Positions 26,252 to 35,672 are shown, counted from the stretch's first letter. The stretch: DNA of 64,000 bases from Bacillota bacterium (GCA_023418915.1 JAEZYU010000064.1:65353-129352); one strand, 5' to 3'. Notes: a model not told the origin generated them from the sequence alone. Made by a program: numbers and translations.

Positions 26252-27265
26252 ATGGCTGTATTAGTGACCGGCGGCGCCGGATATATTGGGAGCCATACCT
26301 GCGTTCAGCTGTTGGAGGCAGGCTATGACATCGTTGTGCTTGACAATCTGTCAAACAGCAAAATGGAGGCTGTCAGAAGGATCAGCGAGCTGTCAGGCAG
26401 GACCTTCGATTTCATAAAGGGAGATATCCTTGACAACAGCCTGCTGGATGAGGTTTTTAGTAAGCATAAGATCGATTCTGTCATACATTTTGCCGGACTC
26501 AAGGCGGTGGGTGAGTCTGTCAGTGTTCCGCTGCGTTATTATCACAACAATGTATCAGGCTCAATAGTTCTTTTTGAGGCGATGCGAAAGCATGATGTGA
26601 AAAATATAGTGTTCAGCTCTTCGGCGACAGTCTACGGCATGACGGACAAGATGCCTATCAATGAGGATACGGCGTTGGGCTGCGTAAATCCGTATGGACG
26701 CACGAAATATATGATCGAGGAAATACTGCGGGATCTTTATGCTTCCGATAATAGCTGGAATATTATACTGCTTCGTTATTTTAATCCTGTAGGCGCTCAT
26801 GAAAGCGGGAGAATAGGGGAGGATCCCAACGGGATTCCGAATAATCTGATGCCGTTTATTTCGCAGGTAGCTGTAGGAAAGCTGAAGGAGCTAAGCGTTT
26901 TCGGAAATGATTATCCTACGCCTGACGGGACCTGCATCAGGGACTATATACACGTGGTGGATCTGGCCGACGGGCATCTTAAGGCGCTTGAAAAGCTCCG
27001 CGAGGCACCGGGTGCGGTGGCATATAATCTTGGCACAGGCAAGGGCTCAAGTGTTATGGAGATGATATCTGCATTTACTGAGGCAACAGGTGTTAAGCTG
27101 CCGTACAGGATAACAGGCAGAAGACCCGGGGATGCGCCGGTCAGCTTTGCCGACCCTACAAGGGCGGCCAGGGAGCTGGGATGGACTGCTAAGAGAGGCA
27201 TCCTGGACATGTGCAGAGACTCATGGAACTGGCAGTCACACAATCCGAACGGGTATAGTGAATGA
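26252..27265 (+). CDS. galE: UDP-glucose 4-epimerase
   Basis: A 337-aa SDR enzyme interconverting UDP-glucose and UDP-galactose. NAD motif TGGAGYIGSH at residues 6-15, SSSATVYG, catalytic YGRTK near residue 149, and the GalE blocks LRYFNPVGAHESG and GTCIRDYIHVVDLA. The ribosome binding site is GAAAGGAAG. It may supply UDP-galactose to the exopolysaccharide pathway encoded earlier in the window. Confidence 0.95.
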   Translation: MAVLVTGGAGYIGSHTCVQLLEAGYDIVVLDNLSNSKMEAVRRISELSGRTFDFIKGDILDNSLLDEVFSKHKIDSVIHFAGLKAVGESVSVPLRYYHNNVSGSIVLFEAMRKHDVKNIVFSSSATVYGMTDKMPINEDTALGCVNPYGRTKYMIEEILRDLYASDNSWNIILLRYFNPVGAHESGRIGEDPNGIPNNLMPFISQVAVGKLKELSVFGNDYPTPDGTCIRDYIHVVDLADGHLKALEKLREAPGAVAYNLGTGKGSSVMEMISAFTEATGVKLPYRITGRRPGDAPVSFADPTRAARELGWTAKRGILDMCRDSWNWQSHNPNGYSE

Positions 27266-27289
27266 GCAGCTTCTCAAGGGGGTAATAAG

Positions 27290-28663
27290 CTGAAAAAACT
27301 GTTTATTCTCTTAACACTTGCCATTGTGGTAATCATTGGTCTTTTCGTTATATTCAGCGGCATATTCAGCGGCGGCTTGAGTTCATCCATTAATAAGAAT
27401 ATATATGCAGTTGCTTCAAAAGGAGCTGCTTCCTGCAGGCTGACCGAAAAGAATGCAGAAATAGAAACGAATGACTTAACCTCTGAGCTTAAGGTACTCG
27501 GTCAGCCTTTTGAGTTGTCTGAGTATGCACGGAACATCTGGGATATGCAGCTGTTCGAAGGCAGGATCTATTTGGGATGCGGCAATCTAGGAAATTATGG
27601 ACCGGGTTCCAATGCAGGTCCGGTACCGGTGATATATTATGATATTGAAAATGGTGAGTTCGTCACACAAGCGATTATTGATGAAGAGCAGATAGATATT
27701 TATAAAATACTCGACGGCCGTCTGGTGATTCCCGGTCAGGATCCAATGGAAAGCTGGGATTATGGAAATTTCTATACTCTGACTAAGGACGGTTGGGAAC
27801 AGATGAGAACAATACCCGACGGAATCCATGTGTTTGATATGGAGAGTTTGAAGGGTAATCTGTTTGCAGCCGTCGGAACGAGAAGGTTCGGAGCTGCAGT
27901 CATGTCGGCTGACATGGGGAAGACATGGGTTTCGCTGATGCCGGAGGGAGCCAGACGGTTTTTTACTGGCGGAAGAGCCTATTCAGTATTTCACTTCAAG
28001 GAAAAGCTCTATTTTGCCGGAGCTCTGTTCGGCGGCATCGGTTTTTCAAATAAATTTTTGTGTATCGATTATTCAGACATTCCACAAATTTCAGGGATAA
28101 CAGATTCAACAAATGCGGATATAGCTGATGCTTCTGTTGATTCGGATATTTCAGCTGTAATCAGCAAAGTCGGCAGCAGTTCTACTGAAGATGCAAGGAA
28201 GAAAGGATATACTGTGTATGCATACAATATGCTGCCGGGTGCCGGCTGGAACAGTATGATGAGATTGGTCAGAGTAAATGAGATCAATGATAAGCTTGTA
28301 TACATTGCAGCTTATCTTGACAACGGAAGCCAATGGCTGAATGATGCGCTATATACAGCTGAGGATATCAACAGAGTCAAGCGCATAAGGCTGCCGGAGC
28401 CGCATGCTGTTCCGATGGATATTATTTTGCGCAATGACAACGCATATTTGCTGACACACAAAGAAAGCGCTGACAGCTATTCTAATATCGTATATTCATC
28501 TGAGGATATGTATAACTGGTCTGAGTGCTTCAGGTTCACTGCGGATACATTCGCAAGATCTTTTGAAGAATCCGACGGAGTCTTCTACTTTGGCATGGGA
28601 TGCTATATTGATCATCTGTCGGAAGCGACCGGCAGTATTGTCAGAATAGCTGTAAATGATTGA
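27290..28663 (+). CDS. Membrane-anchored protein with BNR-like repeats, unknown function
   Basis: A protein of about 457 aa. The N terminus reads KKLFILLTLAIVVIIGLFVIF, a signal anchor, then an extracytoplasmic region with beta-propeller-like pieces (MQLFEGRIYLGCGNLG; SADMGKTWVSLMPEG, a BNR-type Asp-x-Gly-x-x-Trp; SSEDMYNWSECF). Translation appears to begin at CTG 27290, seven bases after AAGGGGG, because no ATG, GTG or TTG precedes the anchor in frame; GTG 27326 would cut the anchor. No catalytic residues recognised. It follows galE by 24 bases. Confidence 0.7.
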   Translation: MKKLFILLTLAIVVIIGLFVIFSGIFSGGLSSSINKNIYAVASKGAASCRLTEKNAEIETNDLTSELKVLGQPFELSEYARNIWDMQLFEGRIYLGCGNLGNYGPGSNAGPVPVIYYDIENGEFVTQAIIDEEQIDIYKILDGRLVIPGQDPMESWDYGNFYTLTKDGWEQMRTIPDGIHVFDMESLKGNLFAAVGTRRFGAAVMSADMGKTWVSLMPEGARRFFTGGRAYSVFHFKEKLYFAGALFGGIGFSNKFLCIDYSDIPQISGITDSTNADIADASVDSDISAVISKVGSSSTEDARKKGYTVYAYNMLPGAGWNSMMRLVRVNEINDKLVYIAAYLDNGSQWLNDALYTAEDINRVKRIRLPEPHAVPMDIILRNDNAYLLTHKESADSYSNIVYSSEDMYNWSECFRFTADTFARSFEESDGVFYFGMGCYIDHLSEATGSIVRIAVND

Positions 28664-28755
28664 CGGTTGTGGTGAGATGGACTCACCCTTTCTCTGAGGC
28701 TTCTGCTTTCTTCTGTTGCTCCTACTGTGATCACGCAGGGGGACTAAAGCAGGGG

Positions 28756-28815
28756 GAAGCAGGGGGACGGTTCTCCTGCTTGGATGATGAAGCAGGAGAA
28801 CCGTCCCCCTGCTTC
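28756..28815. repeat. Palindromic repeat, GGGACGGTTCTC family, copy 4
   Basis: A 60-bp palindrome essentially identical to copy 3, preceded by an extra AAAGCAGGGG and followed by two ACCCCTGCTTC units. It lies after the BNR-like protein gene. The surrounding gap 28664-28862 holds no gene. Confidence 0.9.
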
Positions 28816-28862
28816 ACCCCTGCTTCACCCCTGCTTCAATGTTTATTTGTGCTTTGTCTCTA

Positions 28863-28892
28863 TTGACTTTATTTTGAAGTATAATATATAAT
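28863..28892 (+). promoter_or_regulatory. Promoter of rpsU-yqeY
   Basis: TTGACT (28863-28868), 18-base spacer, TATAAT (28887-28892), about 100 bases before the rpsU start. Confidence 0.65.
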
Positions 28893-28991
28893 ATACTGTG
28901 TGCTACACATAGCTTAATTCCCACAGGTAATTGAAGCAATATTCACGGTTTATACACGGCACAATTGCTACCATCGGAGGGAGGGATATAC

Positions 28992-29168
28992 ATGTCTGAA
29001 GTTCGGGTAAAAGAGAACGAATCTCTCGACAGTGCACTTAAGAGATTTAAGCGTCAGTGTGCCAAATCGGGCGTTCTGGCTGAAGTTAGAAAAAGAGAGC
29101 ATTATGAGAAGCCGAGCGTAAAAAGAAAGAAAAAGTCTGAAGCGGCAAGGAAAAGGAAGTTTAAGTAA
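28992..29168 (+). CDS. rpsU: Ribosomal protein bS21
   Basis: A 58-aa small-subunit protein: [20 protein letters not shown] followed by a very basic C terminus ([15 protein letters not shown]). ATG 28992 is chosen behind GGAGGGAGG; the frame opens 9 codons earlier. It is paired with yqeY downstream, a common clostridial and bacillar arrangement. Confidence 0.95.
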   Translation: MSEVRVKENESLDSALKRFKRQCAKSGVLAEVRKREHYEKPSVKRKKKSEAARKRKFK

Positions 29169-29213
29169 TTCCGCATCAGGCTCAAGTTCAATTTGTCACA
29201 GGGAGGCTGGCTG

Positions 29214-29657
29214 ATGTCCCTTAAGGAGCAATTGCTTGAAGATATGAAGAACGCTATGAAACAAAAGGACGCCGTAAAGAAAAATACGGTCCAGATGGTA
29301 AGAGCTGCGATTCTTCAAATTGAAAAGGATAATAAGATAACTCTTGATGATGATGGTGTAATCGATGTCATTGCAAAGGAAGTAAAAAAGAGAAGGGATG
29401 TTCTGCCGGAGTACGAGAAAAGTGGCAGACAGGATCTGGTCGAAGGTTTAAAAGCCGAAGTTGATGTTCTGCTCAAGTATTTGCCCGAGCAGCTCACCGA
29501 AGAGGAGCTTGAGGTCATCGTCCGCCAGGCGGTGGAAGAGACCGGTGCATCCTCGCCGAGAGACATAGGCAAGGTGATGCAGGCTGTGATGCCGAAGGTG
29601 AAGGGCAGAGCGGACGGCAAGATGATCAATGTGATCGCTAAAAAGATTCTAGGTTAA
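29214..29657 (+). CDS. yqeY: GatB/YqeY-domain protein
   Basis: A 147-aa YqeY-family protein, related to the tRNA-binding tail of GatB. Typical text: LLEDMKNAMKQKDAVKKNTVQMVRAAI at the start and GKVMQAVMPKVKGRADGKMIN near the end. The role in tRNA or ribosome biology is not settled for the family. ATG 29214 follows GGGAGG. It ends at a terminator. Confidence 0.92.
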   Translation: MSLKEQLLEDMKNAMKQKDAVKKNTVQMVRAAILQIEKDNKITLDDDGVIDVIAKEVKKRRDVLPEYEKSGRQDLVEGLKAEVDVLLKYLPEQLTEEELEVIVRQAVEETGASSPRDIGKVMQAVMPKVKGRADGKMINVIAKKILG

Positions 29658-29669
29658 ATATAATATGAG

Positions 29670-29697
29670 AAAAGCTCGATGTATATCGGGCTTTTTT
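29670..29697 (+). terminator. Terminator of rpsU-yqeY
   Basis: AAAGCTCGAT pairs with ATCGGGCTTT, followed by a T run. Confidence 0.8.
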
Positions 29698-29840
29698 CAT
29701 ATTATTTGGGTCAACGGATTTTTATCATATGCGGTTATTGAAGGATTATGCATTAACATATAATTCGGGTCACTGAGAGATATTTATAGAAGACCCGTCA
29801 CAGAGAAGTTGCTGCAAAATCAGGTCACAGTGAGGTTGAT

Positions 29841-32027
29841 ATGGTGAAGGAGAAGTTGTGGGTCTATAAGGATATGGATGAGCAGGAAGTGGACAGGCTT
29901 GCAAAGGGTGCCGGTATATCGAGGCTTCTTGCGAGGATTTTTGTCAGCCGGGGCATTTTAGCTGAGGATGGAATAGAATATGTCAGAAGCTTTTTACAGC
30001 CTGACGCTGCCCGCCTGTACGATCCGTTCCTTATGGATGGCATGGACATTGCTGTGGACAGGGTCACCAGAGCTGTCGGCAGCCGTGAGGATATACTTAT
30101 TTATGGCGATTATGATGTGGATGGCGTGACAAGCACATCCGTACTGTATAATTTTCTGACTTCGCGAGGTGCAGCTGTCAGTTATTTCATTCCGGACAGG
30201 ATGGAGGACGGCTATGGACTGACTATGTCAAGTGCTGAAAAAGTCAAAGCGTTGGCGCCGTCACTAGTGATAACGGTGGACTGCGGCATTACATCAGCAG
30301 ATGAAGTACAATATCTTATGGACTGCGGAATCGATGTCATTGTGACGGATCACCATGAATGCAAGGATGTGCTGCCGGAGGCGACAGCGGTTTTGAACCC
30401 GCACAAGCCAGGCTGCAATTACCCGTTTATGGAGTTGTCGGGAGCGGGTGTCGCATTTAAGCTGATGCAGGGAATATGTATCAGGACAGGAAACACTGAT
30501 TACATGAAATACATCGACCTGGTGGGTCTGTCCACGATCGCCGACATAGTTCCGCTTGTCGACGAGAACAGAATCATTGCGAGCCTTGGGCTAAAGGCGA
30601 TGGAGACAACAAGTAATAAAGGGCTCGATGCGCTTATAAAGGTGGCGGGGTTTGCCGGTAAGGAGATAACGTCATACACAGCAGCATTCGGTCTGGCGCC
30701 GAGAGTAAATGCAGCAGGTCGTCTTGGCAGTGCTCAGAGGAGCGTCAGGCTGTTTACGACCGACGATAGAGTTTTGGCAGAAGCGTTGGCTAAAGAGCTT
30801 GATGATGAAAACAGGCTTCGCCAGACCACTGAGAACAGGATTCTGGAGGAAGCTGTCGAATATGTGGAGACAAATCTTGACCCGGTCAGGGAAAATGTGC
30901 TTGTTATCTCCGGGAAGGACTGGCATCACGGGGTTGTAGGCATCGTGTCGTCAAAGATAACCGAGCGATACAACAGGCCTAGTATAGTCATCTCAATAGA
31001 GGAGGACGGGATAGGTAAGGGTTCCGGAAGGAGTATCAGGAGCTTTAATCTGTTTAAGGCTCTCTCAGGCTGCGAGGATCTGGTGGAAAGGTTCGGAGGT
31101 CATGAAATGGCGGCAGGCCTGACTATCAGCAGCAGTAATATAGACGAGCTGAGAAGGCGGCTCAATGCTTATGCGGATAGTGTCCTGACCGATGCTGATA
31201 TGATGCCGTGCATTAGAGTCGATGCATTTCTTGAGCGGGGAGACATAACCTTCGGAAGCGTAAGGGAGCTTGCCCAAATGGCGCCGTTCGGCGAGTCCAA
31301 TCCAAATCCCAATTTCGGTTATGTGGCTTTCAGGATAACTGATATTAGAGCATTGAGCGGAGGCAGGCATCTGAAGCTGAAGGTCTGTGACGGAGGTTTT
31401 TCCATCGAGGCCATAGGTTTTAATCTGGGAGGGCTTGCGGACCGGTATTCTGCCGGTGATGCAGTTGACCTGGTTTTTACTCCCGGGATCAATGAATGGA
31501 ATGGAACAGAAAGGCTTCAGTTGTATATAAAGGACATCAGGAGCTGTGTTTTTACTAATCTCGACAAAAATATTGTTTTTAATATATCTAATGACTATAA
31601 TAATATTGTCATGCGGCAAATAAGCGGTTTGGCAGGCCAGTACAGGCTTGATCCGACGGCATTGATCCCTGAAAGAGCGGAGCTCGAGGCCGTTTACCGG
31701 TATGTAAGGGCGCAGGGCAAGGCTGCAGGCGACGCACCGGCGTCATTCACCATTGATGATCTGTATGGATTGAGTGCATTACTATCCGAAAAATGCAGTA
31801 TCACGATGAATTACTTCAAGCTGAAGAAAGCGCTTGAGATTTTTGAGGAGCTTGGACTGCTGAAGCTTGAGGATACCGGCAGCGGGGCTATGGCCGTCAG
31901 CGTGGAACAAGGCGTTGAGAAGGTCGAACTGGAGTCGTCGAAGCTTTACGCCGGGCTGCAGGCTGTCAGGAGCTGCTTCCGGCAGAAATGCCAGGACAGG
32001 AATAGCAAAGGTCAGCAACTAAAATAA
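29841..32027 (+). CDS. recJ: Single-stranded-DNA exonuclease RecJ
   Basis: A 728-aa DHH-family exonuclease degrading single-stranded DNA 5' to 3' in recombination and repair. Catalytic blocks: IYGDYDVDGVTSTS near residue 90, VTVDCGI, VTDHHECKD and the DHHA1-domain GSGRSIRSFNLFKAL with FGGHEMAAGL. The C-terminal extension (about residues 570-728) is a winged-helix type region seen in Firmicutes RecJ. Start ATG follows GAGGTTGAT. The recJ-apt-relA order is common in Clostridia. Confidence 0.95.
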   Translation: MVKEKLWVYKDMDEQEVDRLAKGAGISRLLARIFVSRGILAEDGIEYVRSFLQPDAARLYDPFLMDGMDIAVDRVTRAVGSREDILIYGDYDVDGVTSTSVLYNFLTSRGAAVSYFIPDRMEDGYGLTMSSAEKVKALAPSLVITVDCGITSADEVQYLMDCGIDVIVTDHHECKDVLPEATAVLNPHKPGCNYPFMELSGAGVAFKLMQGICIRTGNTDYMKYIDLVGLSTIADIVPLVDENRIIASLGLKAMETTSNKGLDALIKVAGFAGKEITSYTAAFGLAPRVNAAGRLGSAQRSVRLFTTDDRVLAEALAKELDDENRLRQTTENRILEEAVEYVETNLDPVRENVLVISGKDWHHGVVGIVSSKITERYNRPSIVISIEEDGIGKGSGRSIRSFNLFKALSGCEDLVERFGGHEMAAGLTISSSNIDELRRRLNAYADSVLTDADMMPCIRVDAFLERGDITFGSVRELAQMAPFGESNPNPNFGYVAFRITDIRALSGGRHLKLKVCDGGFSIEAIGFNLGGLADRYSAGDAVDLVFTPGINEWNGTERLQLYIKDIRSCVFTNLDKNIVFNISNDYNNIVMRQISGLAGQYRLDPTALIPERAELEAVYRYVRAQGKAAGDAPASFTIDDLYGLSALLSEKCSITMNYFKLKKALEIFEELGLLKLEDTGSGAMAVSVEQGVEKVELESSKLYAGLQAVRSCFRQKCQDRNSKGQQLK

Positions 32028-32049
32028 TTAAAGCCGGGGGGAATTCATA

Positions 32050-32565
32050 ATGGATCTGAAGGAAAAACTCAGGCATGTACCGGATTTTCCGAAGAAGGGC
32101 ATTGATTTTATCGATATAACTACCGTACTGCAGGACAGGGAAGCGCTTAGACAAAGTGTGGATGAGATGAAAAAGTTTGCTGAGGAGCTGGGCGATTTTG
32201 ACCTGATCGTAGGTCCTGAGTCAAGGGGCTTTATATTCGGAACGCCGTTGGCCTATGCAATGAACAAGGGCTTTGTGCCGATCAGGAAAAAGGGAAAGCT
32301 GCCTTACAATACCGTTAGTATACAGTATCAGCTGGAATATGGCATGGATACACTGGAAATCCATGAGGATTCAGTCAAGCCCGGCCAGAGGGTGCTGATA
32401 GTAGATGATCTGCTGGCAACAGGCGGCACAACTGAGTCCAACGTAAAGCTGGTGGAGAAGCTCGGCGGCATAGTAGTTGGGCTGGTTTTCTTCATAGAGC
32501 TCGGGTTTTTAAACGGCAGAGACAGACTTAAGGGCTATGAGGTCAGGTCGATAGTGAAATTCTAG
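32050..32565 (+). CDS. apt: Adenine phosphoribosyltransferase
   Basis: A 171-aa purine-salvage enzyme making AMP from adenine and PRPP. The PRPP motif VLIVDDLLATGGT is near residue 120, with VGPESRGFIFG and PIRKKGKLPY typical of Apt. The strong GGGGGGAATTC ribosome binding region precedes the ATG. It is followed by relA. Confidence 0.96.
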   Translation: MDLKEKLRHVPDFPKKGIDFIDITTVLQDREALRQSVDEMKKFAEELGDFDLIVGPESRGFIFGTPLAYAMNKGFVPIRKKGKLPYNTVSIQYQLEYGMDTLEIHEDSVKPGQRVLIVDDLLATGGTTESNVKLVEKLGGIVVGLVFFIELGFLNGRDRLKGYEVRSIVKF

Positions 32566-32597
32566 GGGCTGCGGCATATGTTTATTTGGAGGCAGGG

Positions 32598-34787
32598 ATG
32601 GACAACCGGTATAAGAAGCTGAAAGAAAAAATCAAAAAATATAATCCCGGCTGTGATACCGAATTGCTCGACAAGGCTTATGCTATGGCCAAAAAGGCTC
32701 ATGAAGGACAGCTCAGGGAATCCGGTGAACCGTACATCATTCATCCGGTTGAGGTAGCTCATATACTGGCTGATCTTGAGCTCGACTGCACTGCTGTAAT
32801 TGCAGGTCTTTTGCATGACACCGTTGAGGATACCAACTGCACTTTTGATGAGATAAAGGAACAGTTTGGCGAAACTGCGGCTATGCTGGTGGATGGGGTG
32901 ACAAAGCTTGACAGGATACCATACACCACAAAGGAGGAACAGCAGGCAGAAAACCTGAGAAAAATGTTCCTTGCCATGGCGAAGGATATCCGTGTCATAC
33001 TCATAAAGCTTGCCGACCGTGAGCACAACATGCACACGCTCAAATACATGCCTCATGACAAGCAGGTCGAAAAAGCGAGAGAATCGCTGGAGATATATGC
33101 TCCGCTGGCACACAGGCTCGGTATTTCAAGGGTGAAGTGGGAGCTTGAGGACAGCAGCCTGCGTTATCTGCATCCGAAGGAATATTATGACCTTGTTGAA
33201 AGGATTTCTAAAAAGCGCCGCGAACGTGAAGCATATATTACCAGCATTATTAATGAAATAAATGAAAAAACGACAGAGCTCGGAATAGAAACACAAATCG
33301 ACGGCCGTCCGAAGCATTTCTACAGTATTTTTCGCAAGATGCAGCAGCAGAATAAAACACTGGATCAGATATATGACCTTTTTGCGGTGCGCGTTATAGT
33401 CAATTCTGTGAAAAACTGTTATGCGGTCCTTGGACTTGTGCATGAGCTCTTCAAGCCCATGCCGGGCAGGTTCAAGGATTATATTGCCATGCCGAAGCCA
33501 AACATGTACCAGTCGCTGCACACAACGCTGATAGGCCACGACGGCCACCCGTTCGAGGTGCAGATAAGGACATGGGACATGCATAAGGTGGCTGAGTTCG
33601 GTATCGCAGCACATTGGAAGTATAAGGAGGGCACGTCGGGCAAAAGCGAGCTGGACAACAAGCTTGCATGGCTGCGCCAGATGCTGGAGTGGCAGAAGGA
33701 AGCAAGGGATGCCAATGAGTTTGTTGAGACGGTAAAGGTCGACCTGTTTGCCGATGAGGTTTTTGTGTTTACACCCAAGGGCGATGTTATGAATCTGCCG
33801 ATCGGATCAAATCCGATAGATTTTGCATATGCTATTCACAGCGCTGTGGGAAATAAAATGATGGGCGCAAGGGTGAACGGTGAGATCGTCAAGCTCAATT
33901 ACCAGCTGAAAAACGGCGATATAGTGGAGATACTGACCTCATCCGGTGTCCACGGACCGAGCCGCGACTGGCTGAAGATAGTAAAGAGCTCACAGGCGCG
34001 AAACAAGATAAATCAGTGGTTTAAAAAGGAGAACAGGGAGGAGAACATCCTCAGGGGCAAGGAAAATATCGACAGGGAGCTTAAAAAGCAGGGCATGTTG
34101 TACAACCAGCTTTTTAAAAGCGACTGGATCGAGGTAATGCTGAGGAAGTATAACTTCAATTCCCTGGATGATATGTTCTCTGCAGTGGGATACGGCGGTA
34201 TCGGAGCGAGCAAGATCATATCAAGGCTCCGGGAGGAATACAGGAAAACGCTCAAGCCGGAGGAGCTGAAGGAGGAGCTGGAGCACGAGCAGCTTCTCAA
34301 GCAGGATAAGGACAAGGATAAGAAGAAAAAGAGCATACCGGAGAACGGTATTATAGTAAAAGGCATAGAAAACTGCCTGGTAAGGCTGTCGCGATGCTGC
34401 AACCCAGTGCCCGGCGATGATATCATTGGGTATATCACCAGAGGACGAGGCGTTTCGGTCCACAGAAGCGACTGTATCAATGTATCCAGCAGCCGCGGCG
34501 AGGAAGAGCGTTTGATTGAGGTGAAGTGGTACACGGCGATCAATGTGGCTTACAAAGCGGACATTACCGTTATGGCAAACGACAGGACGCAGCTGCTTAT
34601 GGAGGTGACCAATACCATAGGCGAGGCGAAGATACCGCTGAAGGCGATGAACGCAAGGACTACGCGCGATCAGATAGCTATGATCGGTCTGACGCTGGAG
34701 ATCACCGATACCGAGCAGCTTGATAAGATAATCAAGAAGCTGCGTAAGGTGGATGGTGTGTTTGAAGTCACCAGAAACAAGCAATGA
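32598..34787 (+). CDS. relA: Bifunctional (p)ppGpp synthetase/hydrolase
   Basis: A 729-aa Rel protein of the long RelA/SpoT type. The HD hydrolase domain has HPVEVAHIL and HDTVEDT; the synthetase has GRPKHFYSIFRKM, MPKPNMYQSLHTT; then a TGS domain (VFTPKGDVMNLPIGSNPIDFAYAIHS), a zinc-finger region with RCCNPVPGDDIIGY, and a C-terminal ACT domain. Hydrolase residues are intact, so it probably both makes and degrades the alarmone. Start is ATG 32598 after GGAGGCAGGG. The last 13 codons and stop are part of a 45-bp tandem duplication. Confidence 0.95.
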   Translation: MDNRYKKLKEKIKKYNPGCDTELLDKAYAMAKKAHEGQLRESGEPYIIHPVEVAHILADLELDCTAVIAGLLHDTVEDTNCTFDEIKEQFGETAAMLVDGVTKLDRIPYTTKEEQQAENLRKMFLAMAKDIRVILIKLADREHNMHTLKYMPHDKQVEKARESLEIYAPLAHRLGISRVKWELEDSSLRYLHPKEYYDLVERISKKRREREAYITSIINEINEKTTELGIETQIDGRPKHFYSIFRKMQQQNKTLDQIYDLFAVRVIVNSVKNCYAVLGLVHELFKPMPGRFKDYIAMPKPNMYQSLHTTLIGHDGHPFEVQIRTWDMHKVAEFGIAAHWKYKEGTSGKSELDNKLAWLRQMLEWQKEARDANEFVETVKVDLFADEVFVFTPKGDVMNLPIGSNPIDFAYAIHSAVGNKMMGARVNGEIVKLNYQLKNGDIVEILTSSGVHGPSRDWLKIVKSSQARNKINQWFKKENREENILRGKENIDRELKKQGMLYNQLFKSDWIEVMLRKYNFNSLDDMFSAVGYGGIGASKIISRLREEYRKTLKPEELKEELEHEQLLKQDKDKDKKKKSIPENGIIVKGIENCLVRLSRCCNPVPGDDIIGYITRGRGVSVHRSDCINVSSSRGEEERLIEVKWYTAINVAYKADITVMANDRTQLLMEVTNTIGEAKIPLKAMNARTTRDQIAMIGLTLEITDTEQLDKIIKKLRKVDGVFEVTRNKQ

Positions 34788-34838
34788 TATAAAGTAGATG
34801 GTGTGTTTGAAGTCGCCGGATACAAGCAATGATATAAA
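34749..34838 (+). repeat. 45-bp tandem duplication of the relA 3' end
   Basis: 34749-34793 (last codons, stop and six more bases of relA) is repeated immediately at 34794-34838 with four mismatches. The second copy reads DGVFEVAGYKQ-like codons and another TGA, and forms the leader of the next gene. Confidence 0.9.
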
Positions 34839-34866
34839 AGGAAGACTACAGAAGAGGGAATTGACA

Positions 34867-35493
34867 ATGATATTGAAGGTTATCAATACAGGCATGCTGG
34901 ATTCTAATTGCTATATTCTTGGAGAAGACGGCGAAGCTGCCGTGATCGATCCGGGAGCGGATATCAAAGATATTGCAGCAATACTGGATCAGCATGACCT
35001 GACGTTAAAATACATAATACTGACTCACGCCCACATAGATCATATAGCTGAGGTTGATGAGTTACGAAGCTCCAGAGGAGGAAAGGCAGTAGTACATGAG
35101 GATGATGCGCCGCTTCTGGGTGATTCGCTTCTCAACGGCTCAGCTTTGTTCGGCAGGGACAGTGTTTTCAAAGATGCAGATATTTGTGTCAGGGATGGCC
35201 ATATACTGCAGTTGGGCTGCACAAAGCTCAATATTATACATACTCCAGGTCATACCCCGGGAGGTATTTGCATTTTTGTGAAGGATCCTGATGGGATCGG
35301 AAGCTGTATTTTTTCAGGAGATACTCTGTTCAGGCTCGGGATAGGAAGGACAGATCTGGGCGCAGGTGATTACGACCGACTGATTGCATCGCTGAGAAGG
35401 TTGATGGAGCTGGGGGATGATATCAAGGTTTATCCGGGGCATGGATCTGCAACCGATATTGGCTACGAAAGAAGCTTCAACCCATGGCTGTGA
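34867..35493 (+). CDS. MBL-fold metallo-hydrolase (YqgX/glyoxalase II-like)
   Basis: A 208-aa metallo-beta-lactamase-fold hydrolase. Metal motif THAHIDH near residue 56, HTPGHTPGG near 130, SGDTLF and a final PGHG. This small family between relA and hisS is common in Clostridia; members resemble glyoxalase II but substrates are rarely known. ATG 34867 is preferred: the upstream frame lies in the relA tail duplication. The usual neighbours dtd and hemZ are absent here. Confidence 0.88.
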   Translation: MILKVINTGMLDSNCYILGEDGEAAVIDPGADIKDIAAILDQHDLTLKYIILTHAHIDHIAEVDELRSSRGGKAVVHEDDAPLLGDSLLNGSALFGRDSVFKDADICVRDGHILQLGCTKLNIIHTPGHTPGGICIFVKDPDGIGSCIFSGDTLFRLGIGRTDLGAGDYDRLIASLRRLMELGDDIKVYPGHGSATDIGYERSFNPWL

Positions 35494-35550
35494 TTCTGTC
35501 AGGCTGTATAGCAGATGACTTCAACACATGGCTGTAAAGCAGATGATTTT
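35475..35550 (+). repeat. Tandem duplication at the 3' end of the MBL gene
   Basis: CTTCAACCCATGGCTGTGAT and GGCTGTATAGCAGATGA recur as CTTCAACACATGGCTGTAAA and GCAGATGA about 44 bases later. The first copy includes the stop codon. Confidence 0.7.
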
Positions 35551-35597
35551 CTCATTCAGGAAGCGGGGCAATAGCAGGGCGAAAAATGGGTGTACTA

Positions 35598-35626
35598 TTG
35601 ACAATTTGACCCATAGTGATTAAAAT
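35598..35626 (+). promoter_or_regulatory. Promoter of hisS-aspS
   Basis: TTGACA (35598-35603), 17-base spacer, TAAAAT (35621-35626). Transcription would start just before the hairpin at 35636. Confidence 0.65.
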
Positions 35627-35635
35627 ATACATAAT

Positions 35636-35672
35636 CTCTCGTCCTTGACTCGCTTGTCTGACGAGAGTTTTA
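35636..35672 (+). terminator. Terminator-like hairpin at the start of the hisS leader
   Basis: CTCTCGTC (35636-35643) pairs with GACGAGAG (35660-35667), then TTTTATTTATTTA. It lies only about 10 bases after the promoter above, so it may be an attenuator or 5' stabilising hairpin rather than the end of the preceding gene. No T-box box sequence is seen. Confidence 0.65.
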
